From positions 1,116,001-1,180,000 of the forward strand of contig CBDHFM010000030.1 of assembly GCA_965262505.1 (NCBI GenBank): a stretch of 64,000 bases of DNA. Direction: 5' to 3'. The first letter of the stretch is position 1; each line of letters begins with the position of its first letter. The stretch is from JACPPO01 sp965262505. Its GTDB lineage: Bacteria; Acidobacteriota; Vicinamibacteria; Vicinamibacterales; UBA2999. The notes beneath the pieces were generated by a model. It was not told where the DNA came from. It saw only the letters and a program-made list of their open reading frames with translations, and searched no databases. The position numbers were made by a program, and so were the translations under genes. Shown in pieces: positions 8,491 through 17,734 of this stretch.

Positions 8491-8673
8491 CGTGCCGACT
8501 GAAGGGCCGGCGCACACTCCGGCTCTTGCCCCCGTATCCCATGGAGTGCACGCCAACGACACGGGCCGCGCGCGCACCGTCCGTCAAGACCATACGCTCG
8601 CCTGTTGAGGCAGGTCAACTCGTTCGCGGCACAGAAGCCTTCCCGGCGACCGTGACCTTGCTACACTTCGACC

Positions 8674-9669
8674 ATGCGTCTGCCGGTCCGCGCCGCGCTG
8701 CTGTCGCTTGGGGCCACGGCTCTGCTTGCCCACGCGCTCGTCCAGGCGCCGTTCACAGCACCGCTCACGGCGCAGACGACCGCCGTTCGCCACGTCGACC
8801 GCGCCCAACTGATGCGTGACGTCGAAACTCTTTCCGCACCGGCGTTCGAGGGACGCCGTACCGGCACCCCGGGAGCGCTCGAAGCGCGGCAGTGGCTGGT
8901 GGATCAGTTCAGCGGCATTGGCCTCGCCCCCGGCGGAACCGAGGAGTATCTCCAGCCGTTCACGTTCAGCGCTCGAGCGGCAAGCACCCCACGGCGCGGC
9001 GGCCGTTCCGTTGGTGGCGACTATGCCGCCGCCAACGTGATCGGACGCATCCCCGGGCGCGAAACGCCCGAGCGGTTGCTCGTTGTCACCGCGCACTACG
9101 ACCACCTGGGAATCCGGGACGACGTCCCCTACCCCGGCGCCGACGACAACGCCTCGGGTGTTGCGGTGATGCTGGCGGCCGCTCGGCACTTCGTCCGGAA
9201 CCCGCCACGGCACACTGTGGTGTTTGCGGCACTCGATGCCGAGGAACTCGGGCTACGCGGCGCGCGGGCGCTCGTCGACTCGGCGCTGCTGTCGCGCGGC
9301 GCGGTCGCGATGAATGTCAACCTGGACATGGTGTCGCGTAACGACAGGAACGAGATTTACGCCGCAGGCACCTCTCACGCGCCATGGCTGAGGCCCCTGC
9401 TGCTGGACGTGCAGACGCGCGCGTCGGTGAACATCCTCTTCGGCCACGATCGGCCGCCAGGCCGTAGTGGCATCGAGGACTGGACGCACTCGTCGGACCA
9501 CGGGCCGTTCCATGACGCAGGCATACCCTTCGTGTATTTCGGTGTCGAGGATCACCAGGACTATCACGAGACCACCGACACCGCCGGCCGAATCGATGCG
9601 CGGTTCTTCGGCGACGTTGCGGACATGATCATCGAAGCCCTGCGAACGTCTGACGTGCGTGTGGAGTAG
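8674..9669 (+). CDS. Secreted M28-family metallopeptidase
   Basis: A 331-residue exported aminopeptidase-type protein. Residues 1-25 form a signal peptide. The two-zinc centre is visible: His141 (AHYDH), Asp157 (GADDNASG), Glu190/Glu191 (DAEE), Asp218 (NLDM) and a late histidine in YHETTD. M28 enzymes remove N-terminal residues from peptides outside the cytoplasm. Length is normal for a single-domain member without a protease-associated domain. No obvious ribosome binding site precedes the ATG at 8674, but the signal peptide fixes the start. Confidence 0.9.
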   Translation: MRLPVRAALLSLGATALLAHALVQAPFTAPLTAQTTAVRHVDRAQLMRDVETLSAPAFEGRRTGTPGALEARQWLVDQFSGIGLAPGGTEEYLQPFTFSARAASTPRRGGRSVGGDYAAANVIGRIPGRETPERLLVVTAHYDHLGIRDDVPYPGADDNASGVAVMLAAARHFVRNPPRHTVVFAALDAEELGLRGARALVDSALLSRGAVAMNVNLDMVSRNDRNEIYAAGTSHAPWLRPLLLDVQTRASVNILFGHDRPPGRSGIEDWTHSSDHGPFHDAGIPFVYFGVEDHQDYHETTDTAGRIDARFFGDVADMIIEALRTSDVRVE

Positions 9670-9697
9670 TGGAAAGACGACGATGAGCGGGGCGGGT

Positions 9698-9931
9698 TCA
9701 GGTCTGGCTGACCGCGGCGGCGGCACGGCGGGGCGCTGCCTTGCGGCGCACGGTTTTCGCGCGGGGCGGGGCGACGGTCTCGGAACGCTCGAGCTTCACA
9801 ATCGGTGTGGCGAACGTCCGGCAACCGTGCTCATCGAAGTCGATCGTCGTGTGGTATTCATTGGCCGCGGCGACCGTGCCGGCGCCGTACTGCGGTTGGG
9901 ATACACGGTCGCCGATTGAGAATACGCGCAC
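9698..9931 (-). CDS. Small DUF3553-like protein
   Basis: A 77-residue protein. Its first half (FSIGDRVSQPQYGAGTVAAA, then IDFDEHGCRTF) resembles the small SH3-like module found at the C-terminus of PcrA/UvrD helicases and in DUF3553 proteins. The tail is rich in Lys, Arg and Ala and suits nucleic-acid binding. Start is GTG at 9931, five bases after AGGAG. Function is unknown; a role in transcription or DNA repair is inferred only from the module. It converges with the M28 gene. Confidence 0.65.
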   Translation of the reverse strand: MRVFSIGDRVSQPQYGAGTVAAANEYHTTIDFDEHGCRTFATPIVKLERSETVAPPRAKTVRRKAAPRRAAAAVSQT

Positions 9932-9952
9932 GGGATCTCCTGAGATGAAGAA

Positions 9953-9970
9953 GGCGCGCCAACGCGCGCC
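9953..9970. other. GC hairpin in divergent promoter region
   Basis: GGCGCGC-CAAC-GCGCGCC is a perfect seven-base-pair stem. It lies 22 bases before the GTG of the small DUF3553-like gene and has no following T-run, so it is a 5' leader structure rather than a terminator. Confidence 0.35.
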
Positions 9971-10033
9971 CTGGGCTTACGCTCCGAAAAGACTACTGTA
10001 GTATACGCGATCTGATGTAGCGTGGAGCGATAC

Positions 10034-11518
10034 ATGCGTATTCATCTGGTAAATCCGAGCGATGTTTCGTTCGGCGTGGCGGTGATCACGCCGCGCTGGC
10101 TGTACGTCCTGGCGGCGGCGACGCCCGCCGAATTCGGTACGCCGGCGGTGGTCGACGAAACGCTCGAACAGTTCGATCTGACGACGGTCTCGCCCGGAGA
10201 CGTCGTGGGTATCGGGATCCACACGGCCAATGCGTACCGAGGCTATGAGCTCGGCCGCGCCGTGCGGGCGAAGGGCGCATACGTCGTCTTCGGCGGCATT
10301 CATCCGACGTTGTTTCCCGACGAGGCCCGCGAGCATGGCGCCGCCCACGCGGTCGTGCGCGGTGACGGCGATGGTATCTGGGGCACGGTGATCGCTGACT
10401 GCGCGGCCCAGCAGCCGCGCGAGCTCTACGAAGGCGGGCAGATCGAGGGTCGATCGTTTTACGGCGGCCGGTGGGATCTGTTGCCGAAAGACGCGTACAT
10501 GTTTGCCTCGGTGCAAACCGTGCGCGGCTGTCCGAAGCACTGCTCGTTCTGCTCCGTCTGGCGCACCGACGGCCAGGAGCCGCGCATGCGTGGAGCCGAG
10601 GACGTCGTCGACGAGATCCGCGACCTGCGCAGCCGCGGGTTCAAGTTCATCATGCTCGCGGACGACAACTTCTATCCCGTGGCGATGAGCGACCTCGCCA
10701 TGGCCCGCCGACGAGCGGATCCGACGGCGCTCAACGAGCTCGAGGCGATTCGCCGCGAGCGGTTCGAGCTGATGGAGCGGCTGGCCGACCTGCCCAGCGA
10801 CATGACCTTCTACACGCAGATCACGATGGAAGCGGCGGAGGATATCGAGTTCCTCGACGCGATGCGCAAAGCGCACATCAAGGGCGCGCTGGTGGGCGTG
10901 GAATCGGTGACGGCCGAAGGGCTGAAGGCGATCTACAAGGATTTCAACCTAGCCGGCGACGCGCTCATCGAGCGTCTCCAGATCTTCCGGAAGCACGGCG
11001 TGCACGTGCTCGGCTCGTTTATCTTCGGATTGCCGACCGATACGGCCGCGACGTTCGACGCGACCGTCGCGCTCGCCCAGGCCGCCGATGTCTCGTTCGC
11101 GCAGTTCGTGCTGCTCCAGCCGTACCCCGGCACGGTGGACTTCGAAAAGTGGGAACGCACCCAGATCGATAATGCGAAGGTCGATAACGTGCCCCTGACC
11201 CGCCACTGGCTGCTGCCGTCGTCGCGACGCCCCAAGATCTACATGCCGCATCCGAGCCTGACGCCGGAAGAGATTCGGCGCTACACGCAGCAGGTCTGGG
11301 ACCGCTTCTACAGCCTGCCGGCCATCTGGAAGCGCTCACGGTGCATCCGCTCGCTCAAGGGGCGTATCGCGTTCATGCTGATCTCCAAGTTGTACCGGCA
11401 GATGTACGCGAATACGGGCATCGCCACCGACAGCGCAAGACACGCACGCGCCAACCGGATGGCTCGGTGGCTCGCAAAACCCTGCCGTCGCCTGTTCGTC
11501 TCGCCCGTTCGCGCGTAA
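10034..11518 (+). CDS. B12-binding radical SAM protein
   Basis: A 494-residue enzyme. About residues 1-140 form a cobalamin-binding Rossmann domain (VVGIGIHTANAYRGYELG, FGGIHPTLFPDEA). Cys166, Cys170 and Cys173 in TVRGCPKHCSFCSVWR bind the 4Fe-4S cluster of the radical SAM domain, which continues to about 400 and is followed by a basic C-terminal helix region. The class includes methyltransferases and ring-forming enzymes of lipid, hopanoid and antibiotic synthesis; the substrate cannot be read here. Start ATG 10034 has GGAG before it; the GTG at 10022 is less likely. It stands alone, so partner genes give no clue. Confidence 0.85.
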   Translation: MRIHLVNPSDVSFGVAVITPRWLYVLAAATPAEFGTPAVVDETLEQFDLTTVSPGDVVGIGIHTANAYRGYELGRAVRAKGAYVVFGGIHPTLFPDEAREHGAAHAVVRGDGDGIWGTVIADCAAQQPRELYEGGQIEGRSFYGGRWDLLPKDAYMFASVQTVRGCPKHCSFCSVWRTDGQEPRMRGAEDVVDEIRDLRSRGFKFIMLADDNFYPVAMSDLAMARRRADPTALNELEAIRRERFELMERLADLPSDMTFYTQITMEAAEDIEFLDAMRKAHIKGALVGVESVTAEGLKAIYKDFNLAGDALIERLQIFRKHGVHVLGSFIFGLPTDTAATFDATVALAQAADVSFAQFVLLQPYPGTVDFEKWERTQIDNAKVDNVPLTRHWLLPSSRRPKIYMPHPSLTPEEIRRYTQQVWDRFYSLPAIWKRSRCIRSLKGRIAFMLISKLYRQMYANTGIATDSARHARANRMARWLAKPCRRLFVSPVRA

Positions 11519-11646
11519 TCGTTGCGTGGTCGGCGCTGCGATCGTCCCGTGATCGGCCCAGTCCGGCGGAACGCGGACCTCAGACAGACGAACCGAGTTT
11601 TCAGGCAGCCGGTCAGAGGTGTAGAGCGGCGCGGAGGGGGTGACGT

Positions 11647-11799
11647 ATGGCTGATGTCGAAACGAAATGCGCCCATCCTGTGTGTGAGTGCATGGTGCCG
11701 CCCCATGGCCCTCACGGAAAGTATTGCAGCGACCACTGCAGGCAGGCAGGAGACAAGATCGAGCTACGCTGCGATTGCCAGCATCCGCCCTGCCGCTGA
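11647..11799 (+). CDS. smtA: Bacterial metallothionein, SmtA/BmtA family
   Basis: A 50-residue Cys/His-rich protein. It has eight cysteines at 8, 13, 15, 27, 31, 42, 44 and 49 and several histidines (10, 20, 23, 30, 46). The pattern KCAHPVCEC ... GKYCSDHC ... CDCQHPPC matches the bacterial metallothionein zinc-finger-like fold, which binds Zn, Cd or Cu. The ATG at 11647 is preceded by GGAGGGGGTGACGT, a strong ribosome binding site. It converges with the PepSY membrane-protein gene 14 bases away. It is easily overlooked because of its size. No ArsR/SmtB gene is next to it. Confidence 0.85.
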   Translation: MADVETKCAHPVCECMVPPHGPHGKYCSDHCRQAGDKIELRCDCQHPPCR

Positions 11800-11813
11800 G
11801 CGGGTCCGGCTGG

Positions 11814-13391
11814 TCACGCCGTTCGACTGAGGTGCGCCGGCTCCGTGACGTGAGGTGCTTTTCCGCGCAGGAACTTCCAGCCGACCACGACAGACGTCAG
11901 GCTCAGCGCCAGTCCGCCGAGGCTCAGCACGATGATCAGCGGGTACCACACCCACGGGGTCTGATACAGCCACGGAAAATCAAGGCTATGGAGGCCCTGG
12001 TAGAACCACCGCTCCGCGCGGCTTCCCCGCACCTCGGTCTGCACCAGTGAACCGTCGCGGGCGTCAAGGTACAGCCACGTTTCGTCCTCGTCGTTGAACT
12101 TCGCGCGTAGCGCCGGCAGACGGCTGCCGCCGCTCCGCTGGTAGTAGTACGCGTCGACGTCCGTCAGCCAGGTCGCCTCGACAGGCTCCATACCCGCCAT
12201 TGCCGTGCGGGCCGCCGCGAGCAGCTCGTCGCGCGAGAACCCATCCTTGACACGCGGGGGCGCGGCATCCGCCGTGACGAGCACGCGCGACAACCCGCTG
12301 TCAGGCGTCGCAAAGCGAGCGGCATCCTGGTGCGGCCGTGCTGACGAGCCCGCCCGCTGATACGCCGCGTAGAACGGCGCGCCCATGAACTGCAGCAGCT
12401 CCACTTCCTTCGGCTGAAACTGCTTCTGAAACTCCGCAAGCGCCACGTCCGGCGCGGACGTGAACCGGTCGAGCGCAATGTCATCGCCGCGGATCGCGCG
12501 CGTCTGCGCCGGCGACGGTCCGCTCTGGGCGAATAAGTTCCACGGGGTCATTGTCAGTAGCCCGCTGAAGACCCAGGTGAACGTGAACACGCCGAACAGC
12601 AGCCCGGCATAGTGATGCCACTGCATCCACCCGGCGTACGGCGTGGCCGACGTGCCGCGCTTGTAATGGCGTGCCGCTGAGAAGCGATACACGCCGATGA
12701 CCAGGCCCAGTACGCACAACAGACACCCGACGACCGACCCGTAGATGATGAGGTTGCCCCACAGCGCACCTCGCTCGGCCCGAAGCGGTGTGAAGTAGAA
12801 AAAGTGCATCACCGGGCCGGCGTATCCCCACAGCCGGCTCGACCGGTCGGTCTTCATCACGATGTCGCCGGTCGTTTCGGCCACATAGACTTCGGTGCCG
12901 GCGGAATCGCCGAGCGTGACGTGATGGAGCGCGCCCGTGACGCGGAACCGGTTGTTGATGGTCCACTGATCCGGCCGTTCGAGCGCGGCGAGATGCCGCG
13001 CGGTGCCTCGGGCCTCCGGGAACGCCCCGACAGCGACGGCCACGGCGTCCTCCGGCTCGAGCCCATAGAGGTAGCTGCCGGCGTCCGCAAAGACAGTGGC
13101 CGTTCCTCCGTCGACGGTGAACCGATAGACGGGCCTCGACTGCAGCGACGTCAGAAGGACGCGCCGCGCCGGTTGCTGTACGCTGGCGGCCTCCATCGCT
13201 TCGGCCGGCGTGAAGCGGATCGCAGCCGCGTTCAGGGGCGGCAGCCGGGCCAGGCGCTCCTCCGCCGAGTACTCCGGCATGCGCTTGTAGACCATGACGA
13301 TGCCGGAGGCGAACCAGATCACGAAGATCAGGCAGAACGCCACGCCCAGGTAGCGGTGGACAAACATCAGCCCCGGAATGACTCGCTTCAT
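11814..13391 (-). CDS. PepSY-associated transmembrane protein
   Basis: A 525-residue inner-membrane protein. A helix near residues 8-34 (LMFVHRYLGVAFCLIFVIWF), a central group at about 215-300 and a last helix near 480-505 frame two large extracytoplasmic regions with PepSY-like sequence. HHVTLG, MHFFYFTPL and WHHYAG histidines could ligate heme. Such proteins are often linked to iron or copper uptake and to surface reductases. The start overlaps the stop of the upstream MBL gene by four bases, so the two are translationally coupled. Confidence 0.78.
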   Translation of the reverse strand: MKRVIPGLMFVHRYLGVAFCLIFVIWFASGIVMVYKRMPEYSAEERLARLPPLNAAAIRFTPAEAMEAASVQQPARRVLLTSLQSRPVYRFTVDGGTATVFADAGSYLYGLEPEDAVAVAVGAFPEARGTARHLAALERPDQWTINNRFRVTGALHHVTLGDSAGTEVYVAETTGDIVMKTDRSSRLWGYAGPVMHFFYFTPLRAERGALWGNLIIYGSVVGCLLCVLGLVIGVYRFSAARHYKRGTSATPYAGWMQWHHYAGLLFGVFTFTWVFSGLLTMTPWNLFAQSGPSPAQTRAIRGDDIALDRFTSAPDVALAEFQKQFQPKEVELLQFMGAPFYAAYQRAGSSARPHQDAARFATPDSGLSRVLVTADAAPPRVKDGFSRDELLAAARTAMAGMEPVEATWLTDVDAYYYQRSGGSRLPALRAKFNDEDETWLYLDARDGSLVQTEVRGSRAERWFYQGLHSLDFPWLYQTPWVWYPLIIVLSLGGLALSLTSVVVGWKFLRGKAPHVTEPAHLSRTA

Positions 13392-14167
13392 GGCTCTCCC
13401 TCGTTGGCGCGGGCAAAGTCGGTCAACGGTGCCAGCCCGTCCGTTGTGCCTGAGTGCGAGGGCACGATGACCGTGACGTCCGCACCGTCGGCGACGAGCT
13501 TCTGCTCCAGGCGCACCAGCGACGCACGGTTATCAGCCTGGCTGTCGCTGAAGATCCAGGGCGACCCCTGCAGGCTGCCGTCGCTCGCCACGTCCGCCGA
13601 ATCGCCGACGAACAGCACGCCGTCGACAAAATACGCGGCGCTGCCAGCCGTGTGGCCCGGCACAGCGTAGACGCGGATCGACATGTCGCCCAGTCGCACC
13701 ACATCGCCGTCCCGCAGCACGCGTGACACCCTCACGCCCGTCGGACTGACGGGGAACAGCTGCGTGACCGGCCCGTGTGAACCGGTGCGGCCCTCGACGA
13801 GCGGCACCTCCGCTTCGAGTGCCATCACCTGCGCCCGCGGAAACTGCCCAATCGCGCCGGTGTGATCGGGATGGCCATGTGTCAGCAGGATGGCGGCGAC
13901 CGCCTCGGGACCCAGCCGGCGCCGCGCAAGCTCCCCGAGGATGGCCGCTCCCGCCTCGTCCTCTCCGGCATCGACGAGCACCACCCGCCCGTCCCTCATC
14001 GAAATGAGCCCGACGCTCGAGAAGCCGTCGGCGATGATGCGAGCTACATTGAGCTCCTGGCCATCCATGACCGCCCGTCGTCCCAGGAACGTCGCCGCCA
14101 GCAGCCAGGCGACGCCAACGACCAGGACGAGCACCAGGAGGCCAATCGTCCTCACTACGCGCTTCAT
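13388..14167 (-). CDS. MBL-fold metallohydrolase, membrane-anchored
   Basis: A 259-residue protein with a hydrophobic N-terminus (about 8-27) that is a signal or anchor. The metallo-beta-lactamase motif THGHPDH gives His97, His99, Asp101 and His102, with further ligands in PGHTAG and VPSHSG. The exact hydrolase activity is not deducible. It is the first gene of a two-gene operon with the PepSY protein and overlaps it by ATGA. Confidence 0.85.
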   Translation of the reverse strand: MKRVVRTIGLLVLVLVVGVAWLLAATFLGRRAVMDGQELNVARIIADGFSSVGLISMRDGRVVLVDAGEDEAGAAILGELARRRLGPEAVAAILLTHGHPDHTGAIGQFPRAQVMALEAEVPLVEGRTGSHGPVTQLFPVSPTGVRVSRVLRDGDVVRLGDMSIRVYAVPGHTAGSAAYFVDGVLFVGDSADVASDGSLQGSPWIFSDSQADNRASLVRLEQKLVADGADVTVIVPSHSGTTDGLAPLTDFARANEGEP

Positions 14168-14274
14168 GAGATCACCGACGTGTCACGCGGCACGGCGCAT
14201 TAACTCTAACCCCATTGCGGGCCTGGCGACGGACGCCTTCCCAAACCGGCCGCTTTTTGTGTAAGCTCATCGGA

Positions 14275-14646
14275 ATGCCTTTCGTCATTACCGACCCGTG
14301 CATAGGAACCAAGGACGCCGCCTGCGTGGACGTCTGCCCTGTTGACTGCATCCACCCGCGGAAGGACGAGCCGGAGTTCGAGTCGGCCTCCATCCTCTAT
14401 ATCCATCCCGAGGAGTGCATCGACTGCGGGGCGTGCGTGCCGGCCTGTCCGGTCGCCGCGATCTACGACAGTGTGGAATCGACGCCGGCTAGCCAGCAGG
14501 CCTTTATCGAAGCCAACGCGGTCTACCGCGCCGGCGAGGCGGATACGGTGGCGCAGGCCGAGGCGATGGTGAAGGCGCACGTTGACTCGCACGCCGATCT
14601 GATGGCTGTGGAGCCGGCCGAACGGGCCGCCGCGCACGCACAGTGA
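14275..14646 (+). CDS. fdxA: Ferredoxin FdxA type
   Basis: A 123-residue electron carrier. The start MPFVITDPCIGTKDAACVDV is nearly diagnostic of FdxA. Cysteines at 9, 17, 21, 25 and 48, 51, 54, 58 provide two iron-sulfur clusters of the 7Fe or 8Fe type. The C-terminal 60 residues form an alanine-rich tail. ATG 14275 is chosen by homology; upstream codons are not conserved. It converges with pdxH. Confidence 0.9.
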   Translation: MPFVITDPCIGTKDAACVDVCPVDCIHPRKDEPEFESASILYIHPEECIDCGACVPACPVAAIYDSVESTPASQQAFIEANAVYRAGEADTVAQAEAMVKAHVDSHADLMAVEPAERAAAHAQ

Positions 14647-14692
14647 CGGCCGCCGATTAGACGGCTGCCAATCAACGCACGGTGGCGGGAAC

Positions 14693-15325
14693 TCAGGGAG
14701 CGAGGCGTTCTCTGACCCAGGACCCGTCAACCTGCCGGCGATACTGCAGCCGATCGTGTAGCCGGCTCGCGCGGCCCTGCCAGAACTCGAATTCGTCCGG
14801 GACCACACGGTAGCCGCCCCACCACGACGGCCGCGGCACGGCATCACCGTACTGCTGGCGCGCCGCCTCGTAGCTCACTTCGAGCGCCTCCCGGCTCTCG
14901 AGCGGCTCGCTCTGGCGCGAGGCGTAGACGCTCCACTGGCTCTCGAGTGGCCGCGTGGCGAAGTAGGCGTCTGACTCGGCGTCCGTCACCTTCTCGACAC
15001 GCCCCTCGACGCGCGCCTGCCGCTCACGCGACCGCCACATGAACAGCAGGCTGGCCCGCCCCGTCTGATCCAGTTCGCGCCCCTTGCGGCTGTGATAGTT
15101 CGTGTAGAAGACGAACCCCCGTGCGTCGACGCCCTTGAGCAGCACCGTGCGGACCGACGGGCGTCCGTCGAGCGTGGCCGTCGCCAGCGCCATCGCCGTC
15201 GGGTCGGCCTCCGACGCGCGCACCTCCTCGAACCAGACAGAGAACTGCTTGAACGGATCGGCGTCCGAGTGGGCCTCGTCGAGCGGCTCACCCGAATACT
15301 CGCGCCGAATATCAGCTACAGACAC
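14693..15325 (-). CDS. pdxH: Pyridoxamine 5'-phosphate oxidase
   Basis: A 210-residue flavoenzyme that makes pyridoxal 5'-phosphate. Visible family motifs are MALATATLDGRPSVRTVLLKG, FVFYTNYHSRKGREL, the FMN-binding WRSRERQARVEG region, the RPLESQWSVYASRQS block and the C-terminal W...R..RLHDR segment. Length is normal. It follows clpA by 72 bases on the same strand and may be the last gene of the N-degron operon. Several genes nearby need PLP (aminotransferase, SpeA, ThrC). Confidence 0.93.
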   Translation of the reverse strand: MSVADIRREYSGEPLDEAHSDADPFKQFSVWFEEVRASEADPTAMALATATLDGRPSVRTVLLKGVDARGFVFYTNYHSRKGRELDQTGRASLLFMWRSRERQARVEGRVEKVTDAESDAYFATRPLESQWSVYASRQSEPLESREALEVSYEAARQQYGDAVPRPSWWGGYRVVPDEFEFWQGRASRLHDRLQYRRQVDGSWVRERLAP

Positions 15326-15397
15326 GAAGTCGAAGGTCCGGGAGTGACTCGGGGGTGACCAGCATGTGAACGTGCAACAGCGCGGTTCTCGATCGCA

Positions 15398-17725
15398 CTA
15401 TCGCGCGTCCGCACCATCGCACGTGAGGCGGATCTCGTCGGCCTCGACCGTAAGGCGCACGGTTCCACCGTCGCCGAGCGAATCGAACAGCAGCATCTCC
15501 GACAGCGGCTTCTTGACGACGCGTTCGATGAGACGGGCCATCGGCCGGGCGCCGAACGCGCGATCGAAACCCTTGACGGCCAACCACTCCCGCGCCGCGG
15601 GCTCGATCTCGATCGTCACGTTCTTCGAGGCGACCATCGCGCGCAACTCGTCGACCTGCTTGTCTACAACTCGCCCGATCTCCGCGGGGCCGAGACCATT
15701 GAAATTCACGATGGCGTCGAGCCGGTTGCGAAACTCGGGCATGAACGCGCGCTCGAGTGCCCCGCGCGAGGACCCGCCGGTCCCGGTTTCCGAAAACCCC
15801 ATCCGCCGATCCGACAGGTCGCGCGCGCCGACGTTGGTGGTCATGATCAGGATGACGTGCCGGAAGTCGGCTTGGCGGCCGTGCGAGTCGGTCAGTGTGG
15901 CGTGATCCATGACTTGCAGCAGGATGCTGTACATGTCCGGATGCGCCTTCTCGATTTCGTCCAACAGCAGAACCGCGTGCGGTGACTTGCGCACGGCATC
16001 GATCAGCAAGCCACCTTCCTCGTAGCCGACGTAGCCGGGCGGCGCCCCAATCAGCCGCGAGACCGAGTGCTTCTCCATGTACTCGGACATGTCGTACCGG
16101 ATGAATTCGACGCCGAGGACCCTCCCGAGCTGACGCGCCAGCTCGGTCTTGCCGACGCCGGTGGGGCCGGTGAAGAGGAAACTGCCGATCGGCTTGTCGG
16201 GCGATCGCAGGCCGGAACGCGACAACTTGATCGCCGATGCGACCTCATCGATGGCGCCGTCCTGCCCAAAGATCACCGCTCGCAGCTCGGTGCCCAACGT
16301 GGCCAGGGCGCGCCGATCGTCGGTTGACACGGTGCGCACCGGCACGCGCGCCATCTTGGCCACGACCTGCTCGACCTGCGCTAGCCCGATCGTCCCAGCG
16401 CCCGGTCCAGCGCCCGGTCCAGCGCTCGGTCCAGCGCTCGTCTCAGCGCTTGTCTCAGCGCCTGTCCCGACGCGCGCCTCTGGCGGCAGCAGCTTCTGCG
16501 CGGCGCCCGCCTCGTCCAGGACGTCGATGGCTTTGTCCGGCAGGTGGAGGTCCTTCAGATGCTTCGCCGACAGGGCCACGGCGCCCTCGAGCGCCTCGTC
16601 CGCGTACTTCACCCCGTGGTGCGATTCATAGTGCGAACGAAGACCTTTGAGAATCTCGAGCGTCTCGGCTTCCGACGGCTCGAGCACATCGATCTTCTGG
16701 AATCTTCGTGACAGCGCGCGATCCCGATCGAACGACTGCTTCGCATCGCTGAACGTCGTTGAACCGATGCACCGGAGCGTGCCGTCGGCAAGCGCCGGTT
16801 TCAGCAGGTTGCCGGCGTCCATCGCGCCGCCCGACGCAGCGCCCGCGCCGATCAGCGAGTGAATCTCGTCGATGAACAGGATCGCGCCCGACTCGCGGCC
16901 GAGTCGTTCGAGCACCTGCTTGACGCGCTCCTCGAAGTCGCCGCGATAGCGCGTGCCGGCGAGCAGCGCCCCGAGGTCGAGCGCGTACACTCTGGCGTCC
17001 TTCAGCACGTCGGGGACGTGGCCTGCCTGGATCCGAAGCGCGAGACCCTCGGCGAGCGCGGTCTTGCCAACGCCTGGCTCGCCTACGAGCAGCGGATTGT
17101 TCTTGCGGCGCCGGCACAGGACCTGGATCATCCGCTCGAGCTCGACCGCGCGGCCAATCAGCGGATCGATCTGTCCAGCCGCGGCGCGCGCGACCAGGTC
17201 CGTGGCAAACTCCTCCAGCGGATCCGCCGGCGCCGGGACGCCGCCCTCGGGCCCGTCACCCTGCACCGGCGCGGGCTGCCCCTTGCCGCCGTGCGCGATG
17301 ACGCGCATCAGTGTGAGACGATCGACTCCCTGCCCTCGCAGAAAGTACGCGGCATGGCTCTCCTCCTCCTGGAGCATGAAGACAAGGAGGCTGCCCGTGT
17401 CCACATGTCTGGCGCTCGAGACCGCCCCATGGACGACCGCCTGCTGAATGACACGATCGAGGCCGACCGTCGGCTCGGGCTCGGAGGTGCCTGGCGGCGG
17501 TACCGGTGTAAAGGCCTTGGCGAGCACCTCGTCCAACTGCCGCCTCAACACGCCGACATCCGCGCCGCACTTCGCCAGCACCTCCCGCCCTGACGGTTCA
17601 TCGGTGATGGCCCGCAGCAGGTGCTCGAGCGACACCGCGTCGTGGCGGCGCTCGGTCGCCAGGCGGAAGGCGCGCTGGATCGTCTCCAGCGTTTCAGACG
17701 AGAAAGGGACGGGGGGCTGGGGCAT
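15398..17725 (-). CDS. clpA: ATP-dependent Clp protease ATP-binding subunit ClpA
   Basis: A 775-residue AAA+ unfoldase with the standard layout: Clp-N repeats (1-145), D1 ATPase with Walker A GEPGVGKTAL and Walker B ILFIDEIH, a linker, and D2 ATPase with GPTGVGKTEL and VLLLDEIEKAHPD. It feeds substrates to ClpP and takes N-degron substrates from ClpS. The D1-D2 linker contains a low-complexity stretch of tetrapeptides (AETS, AGPS, AGPG) encoded by a 12-base tandem repeat at 16395-16466. The start lies nine bases after the clpS stop. Order aat-clpS-clpA-pdxH indicates one operon. Confidence 0.96.
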   Translation of the reverse strand: MPQPPVPFSSETLETIQRAFRLATERRHDAVSLEHLLRAITDEPSGREVLAKCGADVGVLRRQLDEVLAKAFTPVPPPGTSEPEPTVGLDRVIQQAVVHGAVSSARHVDTGSLLVFMLQEEESHAAYFLRGQGVDRLTLMRVIAHGGKGQPAPVQGDGPEGGVPAPADPLEEFATDLVARAAAGQIDPLIGRAVELERMIQVLCRRRKNNPLLVGEPGVGKTALAEGLALRIQAGHVPDVLKDARVYALDLGALLAGTRYRGDFEERVKQVLERLGRESGAILFIDEIHSLIGAGAASGGAMDAGNLLKPALADGTLRCIGSTTFSDAKQSFDRDRALSRRFQKIDVLEPSEAETLEILKGLRSHYESHHGVKYADEALEGAVALSAKHLKDLHLPDKAIDVLDEAGAAQKLLPPEARVGTGAETSAETSAGPSAGPGAGPGAGTIGLAQVEQVVAKMARVPVRTVSTDDRRALATLGTELRAVIFGQDGAIDEVASAIKLSRSGLRSPDKPIGSFLFTGPTGVGKTELARQLGRVLGVEFIRYDMSEYMEKHSVSRLIGAPPGYVGYEEGGLLIDAVRKSPHAVLLLDEIEKAHPDMYSILLQVMDHATLTDSHGRQADFRHVILIMTTNVGARDLSDRRMGFSETGTGGSSRGALERAFMPEFRNRLDAIVNFNGLGPAEIGRVVDKQVDELRAMVASKNVTIEIEPAAREWLAVKGFDRAFGARPMARLIERVVKKPLSEMLLFDSLGDGGTVRLTVEADEIRLTCDGADAR
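16395..16466. repeat. Six degenerate 12-base tandem repeats inside clpA
   Basis: Consecutive units CCAGCGCCCGGT, CCAGCGCCCGGT, CCAGCGCTCGGT, CCAGCGCTCGTC, TCAGCGCTTGTC and TCAGCGCCTGTC. The frame is kept, giving four-residue repeats rich in Ala, Gly, Ser and Thr in a linker of ClpA. Confidence 0.85.
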
Positions 17726-17734
17726 GTTCCTGAA

